Part shown: in pieces, positions 5,941-17,274 of the stretch
How positions within the stretch are numbered: position 1 is the stretch's first letter
How the letters are laid out: every line of letters begins with the position of its first letter
NCBI GenBank assembly: GCA_910584595.1
Contig: CAJUBQ010000015.1
Coordinates: forward strand, 1-64,000
DNA length: 64,000 nt
Direction: 5' to 3'
Origin: an uncultured Eubacterium sp.
Lineage (GTDB): Bacteria > Bacillota > Clostridia > Lachnospirales > Lachnospiraceae
Position numbers and translations under genes: made by a program
Notes under the pieces: generated by a model
Told to the model about the DNA's origin: nothing
The model's input: only the letters and a program-made list of their open reading frames with translations
Database searches by the model: none

Positions 5941-7196
5941 ACTATATTTTTTTACAGAATTGTCTAATAGAGAACAAAAGGTGTTGATAAAACTGAACGT
6001 AAAAACGGATGGTCTGAAATAGAAGCCACAAATTATTAAAATGGAATTGGCAGCAGATAGCAGTATGATATTTATGAAATGGTAAATGTATAAGTTCGGT
6101 TCTTTTTAAGCGCTTAAAAGCAGGATGGACAGGACAATACTGACTGATCTTGTAATTGTAAAAGACTGCAAATTGTTATTTTTTTGAATTGATTTTTAGC
6201 TGTGTTCATGTTATAATTTTCTGGAAAATATCGGATTTATGGTGGTCAGAAGGTGATTTTTTTTACAAAAGATAAAAGCCGCCGGAATCCGGTATTTTCT
6301 GTTTCATTACATGTTTTTCCAATGCGAATGAAAAAGAATCAATATATGTAAAAACCGCTCATTATGATTGTTAACCATAATGGGCGGCTTTATTGTGAGA
6401 ACAAAGGTGAAAGTAACTCGTAGAGAAATAAGAGAATACCGGAATGATTTTATCTTATAGTAAACCTGGTAAAACGTTAGTAAACCAGTAATCAAGTTTA
6501 TAAATGTAAAATCTATAAACTTGTTAAAATTGATTATTTTTGGCCTTTGCCTATAAACAGCAAAAACATAAAAAGATCATGCTTATTCCAGTATTGTACT
6601 TCTCTTGACGTGTATCTTTTCCTTTTTATTTTATACCGTTTGTAAAAGAAATACAAGTCCTAAATTTAAACTTTTTTAAAAAACATTCACAAATTTATCT
6701 GTTTATAAAAATCAGTGAAATCTAAACAATAAAGATTTGTTGGAATTTTGCAAAATATAAATGCTTTTCAAGGGTTAACAGAGAAAAGCTTTAGAATGAA
6801 AGCTGTGGGAGCAATTGAAGATGTTATCAGATGGAAAGGGCCTATTGTCAGAAAACGGCAATTTGTTTCGGAATTATCAGAAAATGATACAGTGATTCAA
6901 AAAAATTTCACATTAAGGTTAATAATCTAAAAAATGTGCCGATATACTATTAAACTATCTAATGGGGTAAGTCTGCGTGTCTGCCTGTTTGGATGACATG
7001 TGTATTTCCCTTTCATAATAGATGTAAAGTGTATGGATGAGATTTGTATATGCAAAAATGATATGGTGTGATTTTTTATTATAATGCAGATCATCATACG
7101 TGCACCGGAATGGCAGCTTGGCGTATCTTAAGCTTTGCGTGATGTAAAGAGCGGAGGATGGAAAAGCTGCAGCGTCAGAACATAGTGAAATGCATT
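5941..7196. other. long non-coding stretch
   Basis: No convincing gene is found on either strand; a 60-codon open frame at 6748 lacks a ribosome binding site and any family resemblance. The only clear structure is the hairpin at 6355-6387. The A/T-rich 6600-7130 interval probably contains the promoter of the giant surface gene, but no strong consensus pair stands out. Confidence 0.4.
6351..6392. terminator. bidirectional intrinsic terminator
   Basis: CCGCTCATTATG (6355-6366) pairs with CATAATGGGCGG (6376-6387) with one G-T wobble, flanked by AAAA on the left and CTTTATT on the right. Confidence 0.65.
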
Positions 7197-7279
7197 TTCG
7201 TAATCAGCGGTTTGCACTTGGCAGAATGTCTGTTCGTAATCAGCGGTTTGCATTTGGCAGAATGCCTGTTCGTAATCGG
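7197..7279. repeat. two tandem 36-bp repeats plus partial third
   Basis: Units 7197-7232 and 7233-7268 begin TTCGTAATCAGCGGTTTGCA and end GGCAGAATGYCTG, differing at only two positions; a third unit starts at 7269 (TTCGTAATC) and then diverges. The array ends about 150 bases before the giant surface gene, in its leader or promoter zone. Tandem units here could bind a regulator or change expression by copy number; function unknown. Confidence 0.65.
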
Positions 7280-7430
7280 AGGGGAGCAGTTTTAGCCGGT
7301 TAAAAAACAGATGCGGCGGGCATTGCAGTGCATGGATGAAAGAAAATGATTTTTGTATGTGCTGGAGCGGAACAGGAGATCCGAAGTAAAAAAGTCTTCA
7401 AATTTTGGATGGCGGAGAGGATGGTAAGTT

Positions 7431-10400
7431 ATGTACAAGGATGTATGGAAGAAATTCGGGGTGAAGGCGCTGATTGTAGTATGCTCCGTGCTGCTGATAG
7501 GCGGAGTTGCGATTGCTGCGCCCGTGCTGCGGGCTGCGGCACCGGTGAAAGGTGTGGATAGGATATCGCTGAACGAAGTGTATTTCGATCAGGATACGGC
7601 AGCCGGATATCCGCAAAGTACGGCGGATGCGATCAGCGGGGCGGCATTTCGTGTAACGAATACGCCGGTAACATATAGTTTGGGTTCAAGCGGAGCCAAT
7701 ACGCCGGAGCCGCAGCTGCAGATTGAGTTTACGCAGTCCGGTGCGCAGGGGACATGGAGCCTGGATAAGGGAGGTACAGATTGGGTATTATCGGTAGATA
7801 ATCTGACCAACCATCAGGATGCTTTGAATGAGATTAAAAATGCAGGTACACATAAAGTAGGCATCAAAGCAGGCGCTGCGTCAAGTACTTTTTTGCCGGG
7901 TGCGACACGTTATTTTCAGTTTGAAGTGAACAAGGCTGCTGCAGGAAGCGTAACTGCTTATGATACGATTGCAAACAGCAATGGAAATTATGCAGATACG
8001 TCTAATATAAAGGTTCGGATAGATGGAAATGATGTACCGGTCAGTGATTATACGGTGACAGCACAGGCGAAACCATTTGTAAAAGGGCAAAATATTGCAG
8101 ATAGTGAGAAAGTGCTGCTTACTGCCGGTAAAGGAAAAAAGGTATACATTAACCTCAGAAACTTTACAGATAATGGCCAGGATTATAAGGAATATGAGTT
8201 TGACATCACGAAACAGATTAAAGATTTAAATCCGAAAGTGACATACAGCGGAGGCAATACGATTGTAGAAATTATGGATATTACTTATCCGCTGCAGGAA
8301 AACACGGATTATATAGTATCATCCCAAACGTCAACAGATGCAAATGGAGATTCTTTCATTACAGTTACAATCAGAGGAATGGGCAGTTATCAGGGCTCAT
8401 GGGAAAGCGATCCGATTCCGGTTACACAAGGACCGGAACAGGTAGTGTCCCTTGACTGGACTCCGCCTGCCGGTAAAGACGGCGTACCGGGAACATATGA
8501 TTATGATAACGATATGTCAGGCGAGACATACCGCATACCGGATAGTTGGATCAATGAAGTGTGGCAGGCAAATGATCCGACAAAAAGATATGGGCAAGGC
8601 CAGTTTCAGGTAATTGACTGGAGAATTGTTGACAGTATGGACAGTTCGACAGCCAACATCTTAAAAGGCAGAACAGCCGGGATGGTTCGGCTGAAATTAA
8701 AACTCAGAACAGGCGAAGTTGGTTATATTTATTATAACATGAAGCAGGATTTGTCAAAAGCGAACATAACGATTCAGCCATATGAGACGTCAGAAAAGAC
8801 GCCTTTTACCTATAATGGAAAGCTGCAGAGTGTGTATCCTGTGATTACATTTACGGATATGAGAGGAGAAACATCCGCTCCGCTGACTATAAAAGAAGAC
8901 AATGCAGATTTTAACGTACACTACTGGCTTGATAAAAATGGGACAGGAGAGCAAATCAATAAGGACCCGCAGGATCCGGAAGAGAAGAAGAAGGCAAGGA
9001 CTTATGCGGGCGTTGTTTATATGGATATAAATTCCAGGCAGACTTATGGATATTATGGTACGCTGGATGCTTCAGGATTTGGAAATGACGGACTTCATTA
9101 CACGGTTTTGCCACAGGAAGTAAAAGAGGAAAACGGAACCGGTATACTGGAACTTGGGAGTAAAGAATACAGCCAGACCGTTACGGAAGAAAAACTTCTT
9201 AAGGATGCGAAAATTTACCGCGTTGACAAAACAGATAGTACAAAGTATCAGGTAAACCCTAATGATCCGGGAACGACAATCTCGTGGATTTACACAAATA
9301 CAGATACAAATCAGGAAATTGCGTCAGGCTGGACAAAGCTGCCGATCGGGCATTATAAACTGGAATGCAGCATTAAGGGAAATTATGAGGGGTTGATAAG
9401 TACAACGTTTGAAATTTCTCAATACAGCAAGATAACAGGAAGCGTAGACGGCACTTGTGCAGATGACGGGACAACGACACATGAATACAACAAGAGACAG
9501 CATAAGCCGGACACAACAATTACAGTCAGGGATAAAGACGGTGTGCCTAGTACTCTGACACAGGGAACGGATTATAAAGTCAGGTATGAAGACAACATTA
9601 ATGTAGAAAGAGATGCAAACGGGGAACCAATTGCAAATGCGAAAGCGCATATCCGCCTGAATGGAAGCACAACAGATGATTATACACTTACGTTTACGAT
9701 TTCGCCAAGAATTATTAAGACGATCGGAAACAGCAGTGTAGGCGATAAGCTTACGTTAGATGGAGCAACGGGCTTTAAACTGGACAACGGCGTCTGGACT
9801 TATGAATATAAAGGCAAAAATGGCCGTCCGGTTCCGGATAAGCTGAAATATGAGATTACGTACAAAGGCCAGCCGGACTATTTAGAGCTGGAGATGGGAA
9901 AAGACTATACTGTTGAAACAGAGAGCGGAGATCCATCCGTAGGCAGGCTTTATGATGTGGATGGCAATCCGATCAGCTTAACAGGCAATCTTGATACAAC
10001 AGAGGAATATTATTTTAAAATATATCCGATTGGTAATTTTACAGCAGATAATGATGATTTTGTACTGGCAGGGCCTTTTAAATATTCAAAGAGGAGCCTT
10101 AAGGACAATGAAAACGACTTTACATGCATCTTTAATCCGGAGTCTTTGCCGTATGCGAACAGAGACGATAGTTTAGCGGACATTAAGACATGGATTGAAA
10201 GTCATCTGACGCTGAAAGATAACGGAGTCACTCCGACGGAAGATTTAGTTGCGACAGGATCAAATGCGCAGATTTCGATTACGATTGATCCGGCGGATGA
10301 TAAGAGGACTACGGATGGCACGATTGAATTTACGATTACCGGCAGTGGAAGCAACTACAAAGATTCTATAAAAAGAAAGCTGAATGTCGGACGTAATATC

Positions 10401-13400
10401 GCGGAAAGCTGGGTAGGCGAATATACGAATCTTGGAACGGCTTGGAATCAGTTTGCAAATGATGAACTGACATTGTCAGGGACAGAATATGCGGCTACCG
10501 GCCCGGCAGATGATCCATATGATTTGAAATTCGGCAATACATCCGGTTATGGAACTAATCTGTATTATCCGGATCAGAGCGGGGATGTGCTTTCTGTAGA
10601 TAAAAACGGGGCGCCAAAGGGACATTATATTATCGGGCAGTATGGGACAGCGGATGCAAATAATGTAGTGTCAGTTACTCTTCAGGGTGTGAACGGATAT
10701 TATGGAAAAGTAACGATTAAAATCAATGTAAAGAAAAAAGATTTTAACAATAAAGATTATGAGATCGAATTTTTAGAAGAAGTGACATATGACGGGCAGG
10801 AGCATAAACCGCAGTTTCAGGTTAAGTATACGGATCCTGTAACCGGAACAGTGACGGTGCTGCCGGCTACCTGCTACGATCACAACACAGTAAAATGGGG
10901 CAAGAATACGAATGCCAGTGAGCAATATGACGAAAAATATAAGGAAACGCAATGGGCATGGGTAGAAATTGAAGGTTCTCATGGTTATGGAAAAACACTG
11001 AAAGGTTATTTCCCGATTAAACAGCGTCCGCTGGATGCATTAGATGCGAGTGGAAATTCTACCGGCAGTATGGATACTTCCTGTTTTTCCTTTGAAAAAG
11101 GCGGAAATGTATTTTCATTGCCAAACATTCCGTATGTGCCAACGACAGATGTCGGGGATGGCACTGTGCAGAATGTGGTGCCGGGAGCATGGCAGATGAT
11201 TTCTCTGTTTTTTACTTCGCCTAGAAATTCATCAAGCACAGTACAGCTTGGAACAAATGATTTTGAGTTTTACTGTACAGGAGATTTGCCGACCGTTGGA
11301 AATATAGACGCGGCAGGAAATGACAGTAACGCGCGTACTGCACCGCAGGTAGGAGATGCATGGGCGGTTATCAAAGCGAAGAAAAACAGCAATTATAAGG
11401 GAGTTATTATCCAGAAGTACGAAGTTACAAAAGTTATTATCGAAGATAAAGAATTTTCGGTTATCTTTAAAAACAAATGGCAGCGTTTTACAGGAGAACA
11501 GCTTCATCCAACCTTTGATGTAGTGCAGTATCCGGGAGGGGATAAGACAAAAGACTGGAAATATAAGCTGGTAGAAGGTACGGATTATGAAGTAGAATAC
11601 GGAGATGATATTTTTGTCAGCAACAACTATAAAAATGATGCAGGTAATGGTACTTATGTAATTATTAAAGGTATTAATAATTACGGAACGTTTGGCCAGA
11701 CCGGTATGCGTGCAAATTATGTTATTTATGGCCGGCTGACGAAAACGATGGATCCATTTGTTCAAGGATCAAATGCCTATGTTGCGTACAACGGATATCC
11801 GTCGATCGGCAGTACTCCGTCTGCAGGAGACGAATACAGAGCTGTCATTACTTACAATGAAGACTTAAGACTGATGTACGAAAGCCTGAAGCTTCGTTTT
11901 GAGCAAAAGAGAGCTGGATGTGCATATGGGGATACCGGCAGTGATACGTTGCCGGATGGCACAGTCGCAGACAGATCAGCAACTACGCCGATAACAATTC
12001 TGGTACCTCCGGCAACAGAAGGAGAGTGTACGGTTAAGGCAAACAGTCAGAAGAGCGTCGGCCAGGGAATTATTACGATTGTCGGCCAGGGAAATGAAAT
12101 TGATACAGGTCTGTTTTCCGGAAGCGTAGACATACCGGTTACTATCACGGCGAGTCTGAAGGGACTGACGGATCAGACGCCGGGGTTATGGGACAATAAC
12201 AATGGTTCTAACAGCATAGCAGTGACCGGATCAGCGATCACAGCAACCAGTCTGCAGGATGCATTGGCGAGCGCGTTAAAGACAATTAACTTTGGCGGCA
12301 GGCTGCTGTATTATGGGGTAGATTATGAATTTTCACCGGATTCTTTCACTTCTGCAGATTTGGCAATTGGTGAAAATAAGAAACTGGTAATTATACCTTC
12401 TGCCAAAGCCAAACAAGAAGGCTATTTAACAGAAGAAGCGGTCATTAACTATAATCTTACGTCAAGTATTTCAGGCGTAACGCCGGGTGTAAAGATAGAA
12501 TCTGATTATATTTACGCGCATGGCAACGCACTGGTAGATTCGAGATGGGATTTTAAGATTACGGTGAATGGAGCGAATCTGAGCAATCCTGGTGATTATA
12601 CAGTTACGATCAAGGATAAGAACGGAGATGTTGTAGAGAAAGCTACAGACTGCGGAGATTATACGTATGTGATCGAAGGAAAAGGAAGCTACAGCGGCAG
12701 GCTGCCGCAGGGCGAGTTTACCATACATCCGTATGATCTTGGGGCTAACAAGGATAAGGTAGATGTGGTATTAAAGAAGACCCATGTGACCTATACCGGA
12801 AGTATTGTATTGCCGGAAGTTGAAGACGTTATTTTATCGATCGGCAATAACATTGATAAGAAATTAAATGATCCGAACTTTAACGGCGGGAATAATTACG
12901 GCGTACGGAAAGGTGCAGGTGACAACAGTATCTATACGAACTGGACAGATACAAGTATTGCAGATGTTCAGAAGCCGGTCGTTGAGATTTATGGAATCGG
13001 CAACTATACAGGCGTCGTAGAAAAAGATTATCTGATTGAGCAAAAGGATATTGCCTCAGATGATATTACAGTAGAAGATATTTTGGGATTGGAATACAAT
13101 AATAATGAGCCGATCAAACCGTATCCGGATATCCGATATATTGAGCGGGTAGCGAATCCGGACGGAGGCGACGATATTATCAATATTCTTCTGACGCTGC
13201 AAGGAGAAGAATATAACTCAGATAAGGCCAATTCCTATAAAAACTGGATACAGGATGGTATTCACTTTACGTATCAATATCTGGATGATGTACACACAGC
13301 AGGAAGCAAGAGAATTACGATCCGAGGAGTGGGCAACTTCAAAGGTTCCAGAGAAAAGACATATGAAGTTGGAAAACTGAAGCTTGCGAACACAAAACTT

Positions 13401-16121
13401 TCCTTCCTGTCAGAAGAGTCTCCGGTATATGATGGTACGGAGCAAAAGCCGGCATTTAAGCTCAGCTATGGCAGTATCGATATTATGACGTTTATGAACG
13501 GTACAGTCAGCTCGAATTTTATCGGAAGCTCGAATGTAAGCTGCACATTTACAAATAATATCGAAGCATCTACAGAGAATGTGAAAGCAAGTGTAACGGT
13601 TAAAATCGTAGGCGACAGTGATAACTATGAGGGAGAGATTACGGCATATTTTTCAGTCCTTCCGGCGCCGCTTGAAAATCATGTACGATTTATGTACCGT
13701 CCGGCTGGTTCCAATGCTGACGTAGATTTAAGCAGTTACAAACTGAATCTGCCGTTTTTGGGTGTAGGAAGTCCGCAGTATCCGGGTTATGCGGATACGG
13801 AAAGAGAGCTGGCAGAGGGTGAGATTGGCATGTATTATAATCACCCGCAGAAGGCAAACCACGGAAAATTCTTAATCCCGGGAGAAAATTATTATAATAA
13901 TCTGCAGGCAGATGAAAATGGATTTAAGATTGAATACAAATACGTGGAACCGGATACCGATGATACGGATATTCGTGAAGAATACCGTCGGGATACGCCT
14001 GATTATGCAGGAAAAGTAAAGGTTACGATTACCGGCAAAGGCAACTACGCAGGCAGTGCAAGCTTCTGGTATTTTATCGGAGAAGATATCAGTACGGATG
14101 CAAAGATCAGCATATCACCGACAACAGCGGTATTTAATGCACAAAAGCAGTACCCGGAGGTAAAGATTACAGGTGTTGATAAGAATAAGTGTAAAATTGG
14201 AAACTATCGGGGTGAAGTTACAGTTGAAAACCTGATCCAGCCGGATGATTTTATTAATGCAAGCACGTATTATATTCGTGTGGAAGGAGATCCGACAAAA
14301 GGTACGTATGCAACGAAACCGGAAACACTTAAGTACACGATTACTCCGAGAGCATTTTCTAACTCTCTTGTGATCGATGGATTTAAACGGGAATATTCCT
14401 ATACAGGGTATGATATTTGTCCGGTAGGCATTTCCGTAACAGATTATATTGACAGGACAAAATACAAACTGACTGAAGACGTGGATTACACGTTAACTTA
14501 CAAAAACAACTTAAATGCAGGAACGGCATATATCAATATTAAAGGGCAGAACAATTTCAGCGGATCCGCAACAGCGAATTTCCTGATAACAAGCTCTACG
14601 ATCAGCAGCGGTGGCACGAATGGTTCCAACAGCTTCCTGGATCAGGGAATTGGAGAGATTTCAGGAGCAACAGCAGTTTCGCCGAGCAATGTAAATATGT
14701 CGATGGATACCATTGATGCGATGTACTATACAGGAAAACCGTTGTATCCGAAAGTATCTATCGCTGGAATGACTGAAAATATTGATTATACAGTTACATT
14801 CAGCAACAACGTAGAAGTTGGTACAGCTGTGGCTACAGTGACCGGTATTGGCAATAATAAAGGAACGATTACAAAGAATTTCCGAATTATTGCACAGTTA
14901 TCCAAATGTACGATTTCACCGATACCGGCACAGCAGTATACAGGTTCTGAAGTGAAGCCTTCGCTGACAGTAAAATGCGGCAACAGCATATTGATGGAAG
15001 GAACAGATTATACGGTTACCTATTCAAACAATATTAATATTGGTACGGCGACTGCGACACTGCGTGCGTTGAATAATGCAAACTATACCGGCACAGCATC
15101 CGTGAAATTCAGCATTGGCAATGATGTAGGCGGATTCATTATCAGCGGTTATGCACCAAGCTATGCTTACACAGGAAAAGCAATTACGCCAGGTGTAGTT
15201 GTAGAGACAGGCAGCAGGACGTTAACGCCAGGTACGGATTATACAGTATCTTATTCCAACAATGTAAATGCAGGTACAGCAATAATTACGGTAACAGGTG
15301 TTGGAAAGTATTCCGGCAAACAGACAGCAAACTTTGTCATTGAACCGAAGAGTATTCAAAGCTGTGATACAACAGATGTTCAGGACAGAACTTACACAGG
15401 AGACGCCTACACACCGGATGTTACGGTAAGTGACGGCGGCAAAGTGCTGACAAAAGGTGTAGACTATACGGTAACTTATACAAATAATACAAATCCTGGA
15501 ATGGCTTCGATTGTCATTAAAGGTACGAGCAGCAATTATGCAGGAACGAAAGTGGTTAGCTTTAAGATTTCTGCAGTTGCAGTGAAAGGTCTGAAAGCTT
15601 CGAATGTGAAGTATAACAGCCTGAAATTAAAATGGACGAAACAAGGATATGCAGACGGTTATCAAATCTGTGATTCCAAGTCCAAAGTAATTAAGACTTT
15701 AAAGACAAATAGTGCAACGATTACCGGATTGACAGCAGGAAAGACTTATAAGTATAAAGTAAGATCTTATATTCGCAATGCGGACGGAACCAGATCGTAT
15801 GGAGCGTTTTCATCTGTGCTGAATGCAACTACAAAGCTTCGGACTCCGAATGTAAAAGTTGTTTCAAATGCAAAGGGGCAGGCAAGGATCAGCTGGTCGA
15901 AAGTATCTGGCGCTTCCGGTTACGAAATCTACTATAAGAAGTCTTCCGGTGCGAAGTATAAGAAGTTAAAGACTGTAAACAATCCAAATATCCGTGTATG
16001 TACCGTACGTGGTATGAAGAGCGGCGACAGAGCATATTTCCGTATCCGCGCATTTAGAAAGAACGGAAGCAAGAAAGTTTACAGCTCACTGAATCCATTG
16101 AAGGTTATTACGGTGAAATAA
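7431..16121 (+). CDS. giant secreted Ig-like/MBG-type repeat surface protein
   Basis: A 2896-residue exported protein. Residues 1-36 form a signal peptide (KALIVVCSVLLIGGVAIAA). The body is a long string of roughly 14 or more Ig-like modules of the MBG/YDG type, each with a Y-x-G-x-x-x-x-P start, a GTDYTVTYSNN-like middle and an NYTG...F-x-I end; the most regular copies are near the C-terminus (about residues 2420-2715). The last 180 residues are two fibronectin type III-like domains with SLKLKWTK and ARISWSKVSGASGYEIYY. There is no sorting signal or C-terminal anchor, so attachment must be by another route. GAGAGG precedes the ATG. A class B sortase follows after 8 bases, indicating co-transcription. 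Likely role: adhesion or cell-surface stalk; the ligand is unknown. Confidence 0.85.
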   Translation: MYKDVWKKFGVKALIVVCSVLLIGGVAIAAPVLRAAAPVKGVDRISLNEVYFDQDTAAGYPQSTADAISGAAFRVTNTPVTYSLGSSGANTPEPQLQIEFTQSGAQGTWSLDKGGTDWVLSVDNLTNHQDALNEIKNAGTHKVGIKAGAASSTFLPGATRYFQFEVNKAAAGSVTAYDTIANSNGNYADTSNIKVRIDGNDVPVSDYTVTAQAKPFVKGQNIADSEKVLLTAGKGKKVYINLRNFTDNGQDYKEYEFDITKQIKDLNPKVTYSGGNTIVEIMDITYPLQENTDYIVSSQTSTDANGDSFITVTIRGMGSYQGSWESDPIPVTQGPEQVVSLDWTPPAGKDGVPGTYDYDNDMSGETYRIPDSWINEVWQANDPTKRYGQGQFQVIDWRIVDSMDSSTANILKGRTAGMVRLKLKLRTGEVGYIYYNMKQDLSKANITIQPYETSEKTPFTYNGKLQSVYPVITFTDMRGETSAPLTIKEDNADFNVHYWLDKNGTGEQINKDPQDPEEKKKARTYAGVVYMDINSRQTYGYYGTLDASGFGNDGLHYTVLPQEVKEENGTGILELGSKEYSQTVTEEKLLKDAKIYRVDKTDSTKYQVNPNDPGTTISWIYTNTDTNQEIASGWTKLPIGHYKLECSIKGNYEGLISTTFEISQYSKITGSVDGTCADDGTTTHEYNKRQHKPDTTITVRDKDGVPSTLTQGTDYKVRYEDNINVERDANGEPIANAKAHIRLNGSTTDDYTLTFTISPRIIKTIGNSSVGDKLTLDGATGFKLDNGVWTYEYKGKNGRPVPDKLKYEITYKGQPDYLELEMGKDYTVETESGDPSVGRLYDVDGNPISLTGNLDTTEEYYFKIYPIGNFTADNDDFVLAGPFKYSKRSLKDNENDFTCIFNPESLPYANRDDSLADIKTWIESHLTLKDNGVTPTEDLVATGSNAQISITIDPADDKRTTDGTIEFTITGSGSNYKDSIKRKLNVGRNIAESWVGEYTNLGTAWNQFANDELTLSGTEYAATGPADDPYDLKFGNTSGYGTNLYYPDQSGDVLSVDKNGAPKGHYIIGQYGTADANNVVSVTLQGVNGYYGKVTIKINVKKKDFNNKDYEIEFLEEVTYDGQEHKPQFQVKYTDPVTGTVTVLPATCYDHNTVKWGKNTNASEQYDEKYKETQWAWVEIEGSHGYGKTLKGYFPIKQRPLDALDASGNSTGSMDTSCFSFEKGGNVFSLPNIPYVPTTDVGDGTVQNVVPGAWQMISLFFTSPRNSSSTVQLGTNDFEFYCTGDLPTVGNIDAAGNDSNARTAPQVGDAWAVIKAKKNSNYKGVIIQKYEVTKVIIEDKEFSVIFKNKWQRFTGEQLHPTFDVVQYPGGDKTKDWKYKLVEGTDYEVEYGDDIFVSNNYKNDAGNGTYVIIKGINNYGTFGQTGMRANYVIYGRLTKTMDPFVQGSNAYVAYNGYPSIGSTPSAGDEYRAVITYNEDLRLMYESLKLRFEQKRAGCAYGDTGSDTLPDGTVADRSATTPITILVPPATEGECTVKANSQKSVGQGIITIVGQGNEIDTGLFSGSVDIPVTITASLKGLTDQTPGLWDNNNGSNSIAVTGSAITATSLQDALASALKTINFGGRLLYYGVDYEFSPDSFTSADLAIGENKKLVIIPSAKAKQEGYLTEEAVINYNLTSSISGVTPGVKIESDYIYAHGNALVDSRWDFKITVNGANLSNPGDYTVTIKDKNGDVVEKATDCGDYTYVIEGKGSYSGRLPQGEFTIHPYDLGANKDKVDVVLKKTHVTYTGSIVLPEVEDVILSIGNNIDKKLNDPNFNGGNNYGVRKGAGDNSIYTNWTDTSIADVQKPVVEIYGIGNYTGVVEKDYLIEQKDIASDDITVEDILGLEYNNNEPIKPYPDIRYIERVANPDGGDDIINILLTLQGEEYNSDKANSYKNWIQDGIHFTYQYLDDVHTAGSKRITIRGVGNFKGSREKTYEVGKLKLANTKLSFLSEESPVYDGTEQKPAFKLSYGSIDIMTFMNGTVSSNFIGSSNVSCTFTNNIEASTENVKASVTVKIVGDSDNYEGEITAYFSVLPAPLENHVRFMYRPAGSNADVDLSSYKLNLPFLGVGSPQYPGYADTERELAEGEIGMYYNHPQKANHGKFLIPGENYYNNLQADENGFKIEYKYVEPDTDDTDIREEYRRDTPDYAGKVKVTITGKGNYAGSASFWYFIGEDISTDAKISISPTTAVFNAQKQYPEVKITGVDKNKCKIGNYRGEVTVENLIQPDDFINASTYYIRVEGDPTKGTYATKPETLKYTITPRAFSNSLVIDGFKREYSYTGYDICPVGISVTDYIDRTKYKLTEDVDYTLTYKNNLNAGTAYINIKGQNNFSGSATANFLITSSTISSGGTNGSNSFLDQGIGEISGATAVSPSNVNMSMDTIDAMYYTGKPLYPKVSIAGMTENIDYTVTFSNNVEVGTAVATVTGIGNNKGTITKNFRIIAQLSKCTISPIPAQQYTGSEVKPSLTVKCGNSILMEGTDYTVTYSNNINIGTATATLRALNNANYTGTASVKFSIGNDVGGFIISGYAPSYAYTGKAITPGVVVETGSRTLTPGTDYTVSYSNNVNAGTAIITVTGVGKYSGKQTANFVIEPKSIQSCDTTDVQDRTYTGDAYTPDVTVSDGGKVLTKGVDYTVTYTNNTNPGMASIVIKGTSSNYAGTKVVSFKISAVAVKGLKASNVKYNSLKLKWTKQGYADGYQICDSKSKVIKTLKTNSATITGLTAGKTYKYKVRSYIRNADGTRSYGAFSSVLNATTKLRTPNVKVVSNAKGQARISWSKVSGASGYEIYYKKSSGAKYKKLKTVNNPNIRVCTVRGMKSGDRAYFRIRAFRKNGSKKVYSSLNPLKVITVK

Positions 16122-16129
16122 GCAGAGGT

Positions 16130-17269
16130 ATGAGTGAAAAGTACAAAATAGGCGAATATGAATTTGATACCTATGAAGAGTATCTTGCGGCGCAGGAAGA
16201 TGTAAAGAAGATTGACTTTTTAACAAAGGAATTGGATATTACAGATCCCGATGTCGCCGTAAGACTCTACACTCTGATCAGGAATAAGGAAATTGTGTTC
16301 CGCAGCAAGGTGGGACTATCCTTTTCCTGGTATGTAACAGATGTTTTAGCAAAAAATTCCCAGAAATTGCTGGAAGAAAAACGGCAGAAAGAGGAAAAAA
16401 AGCAACAGGGAAAAAAACTTGGAATGGCAGGCTGTGCATGTATTCTGGCCGCTGTGCTTTGTCTGGGATATTATGGCGTTTCGCTATGGCAGGAACATTT
16501 GGAGAGTCTGGAGTTTGAGCGTCTGCAAAATATGCAGAATTTGACAGGACAGATGATTCATGACAATTCTCAGGACCAGGCGGACGGCGCCAAAGGAAAT
16601 CAGGAATCGGCTCAGGCGAATGTATCCGGTACGAAAAAGAAAACGTCTAAGAAAAAGGAACCGGTAAAGACAGATCCGGCGAATTTGACAGTGTTAAAGA
16701 AGTACAGAGAGTTATATAAGCAGAATAAAGATCTTGCGGGATGGCTGTCGATTGACGGTACGGTCATTCATTATCCGGTCATGCAGACAGGAAAGAAAAA
16801 CCCGGATTTTTATCTGCACAATGATTTTGAAAAAAAAGAAAGTGATCACGGGACGTTATTTGTAGATGCAAGGAATGATTTTGTGAACCGTGACACAAAT
16901 CTGATTATTTATGGACATAACATGAGAGATGGAACGATGTTTGGCGGCTTGAAAAGCTTTATGGACCAGTCGTATTTTGAAAACCATCGAAAGCTTGTAT
17001 TTGATACGATTTATGAAAAAGCAGAGTATCAAATTGTAGCAGTATGTTTGTCGAAAGTAAATTATCAGGACGATCAGACATTCCGCTATTATGATTTTAT
17101 AAATGCTGAAAGTAAAGAAGAATTTCAGGCATTTTTGGCAAATATTCAACAGTTAACGGTATTTGACCAGAAGATTGATATTTCGTATGGGGATGAATTG
17201 CTGACTTTATCTACCTGTAACAGTTATATTCAGGATGGGCGGCTGTTCCTCATTGCGAAGAAGGAGTGA
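16130..17269 (+). CDS. srtB: class B sortase
   Basis: A 379-residue membrane-bound Cys transpeptidase that cleaves sorting signals and links proteins to peptidoglycan. A long cytoplasmic N-terminus (about 98 residues, DUF-like, acidic) precedes one membrane segment (about 99-120), a Lys/Ser-rich stalk, and the sortase domain from about 180. Catalytic residues are visible: His263 in YGHNM, Cys363 in TLSTC and Arg371 in DGRLFL. The extended loop between His and Cys is typical of class B. It starts 8 bases after the giant surface protein and ends 5 bases before the leucine-rich repeat protein, so the three are one operon. The probable substrate is the latter's TPKTGD signal. The long N-terminal cytoplasmic domain is unusual for SrtB. 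Confidence 0.9.
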   Translation: MSEKYKIGEYEFDTYEEYLAAQEDVKKIDFLTKELDITDPDVAVRLYTLIRNKEIVFRSKVGLSFSWYVTDVLAKNSQKLLEEKRQKEEKKQQGKKLGMAGCACILAAVLCLGYYGVSLWQEHLESLEFERLQNMQNLTGQMIHDNSQDQADGAKGNQESAQANVSGTKKKTSKKKEPVKTDPANLTVLKKYRELYKQNKDLAGWLSIDGTVIHYPVMQTGKKNPDFYLHNDFEKKESDHGTLFVDARNDFVNRDTNLIIYGHNMRDGTMFGGLKSFMDQSYFENHRKLVFDTIYEKAEYQIVAVCLSKVNYQDDQTFRYYDFINAESKEEFQAFLANIQQLTVFDQKIDISYGDELLTLSTCNSYIQDGRLFLIAKKE

Positions 17270-17274
17270 CGCAT

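Noticed and set aside
6748..6930. 60-codon open frame in the long gap
   Set aside because: No ribosome binding site, no recognisable domain, no conserved-looking composition; probably chance.
7040..7430. Possible cyclic-di-GMP riboswitch before the giant surface gene
   Set aside because: The expected GEMM core and paired helices could not be found; only the 36-bp repeats are real structure there.
9324..13231. Many long antisense frames inside the giant surface gene
   Set aside because: Mirror frames of a repetitive coding sequence without start signals; none resembles a protein family.
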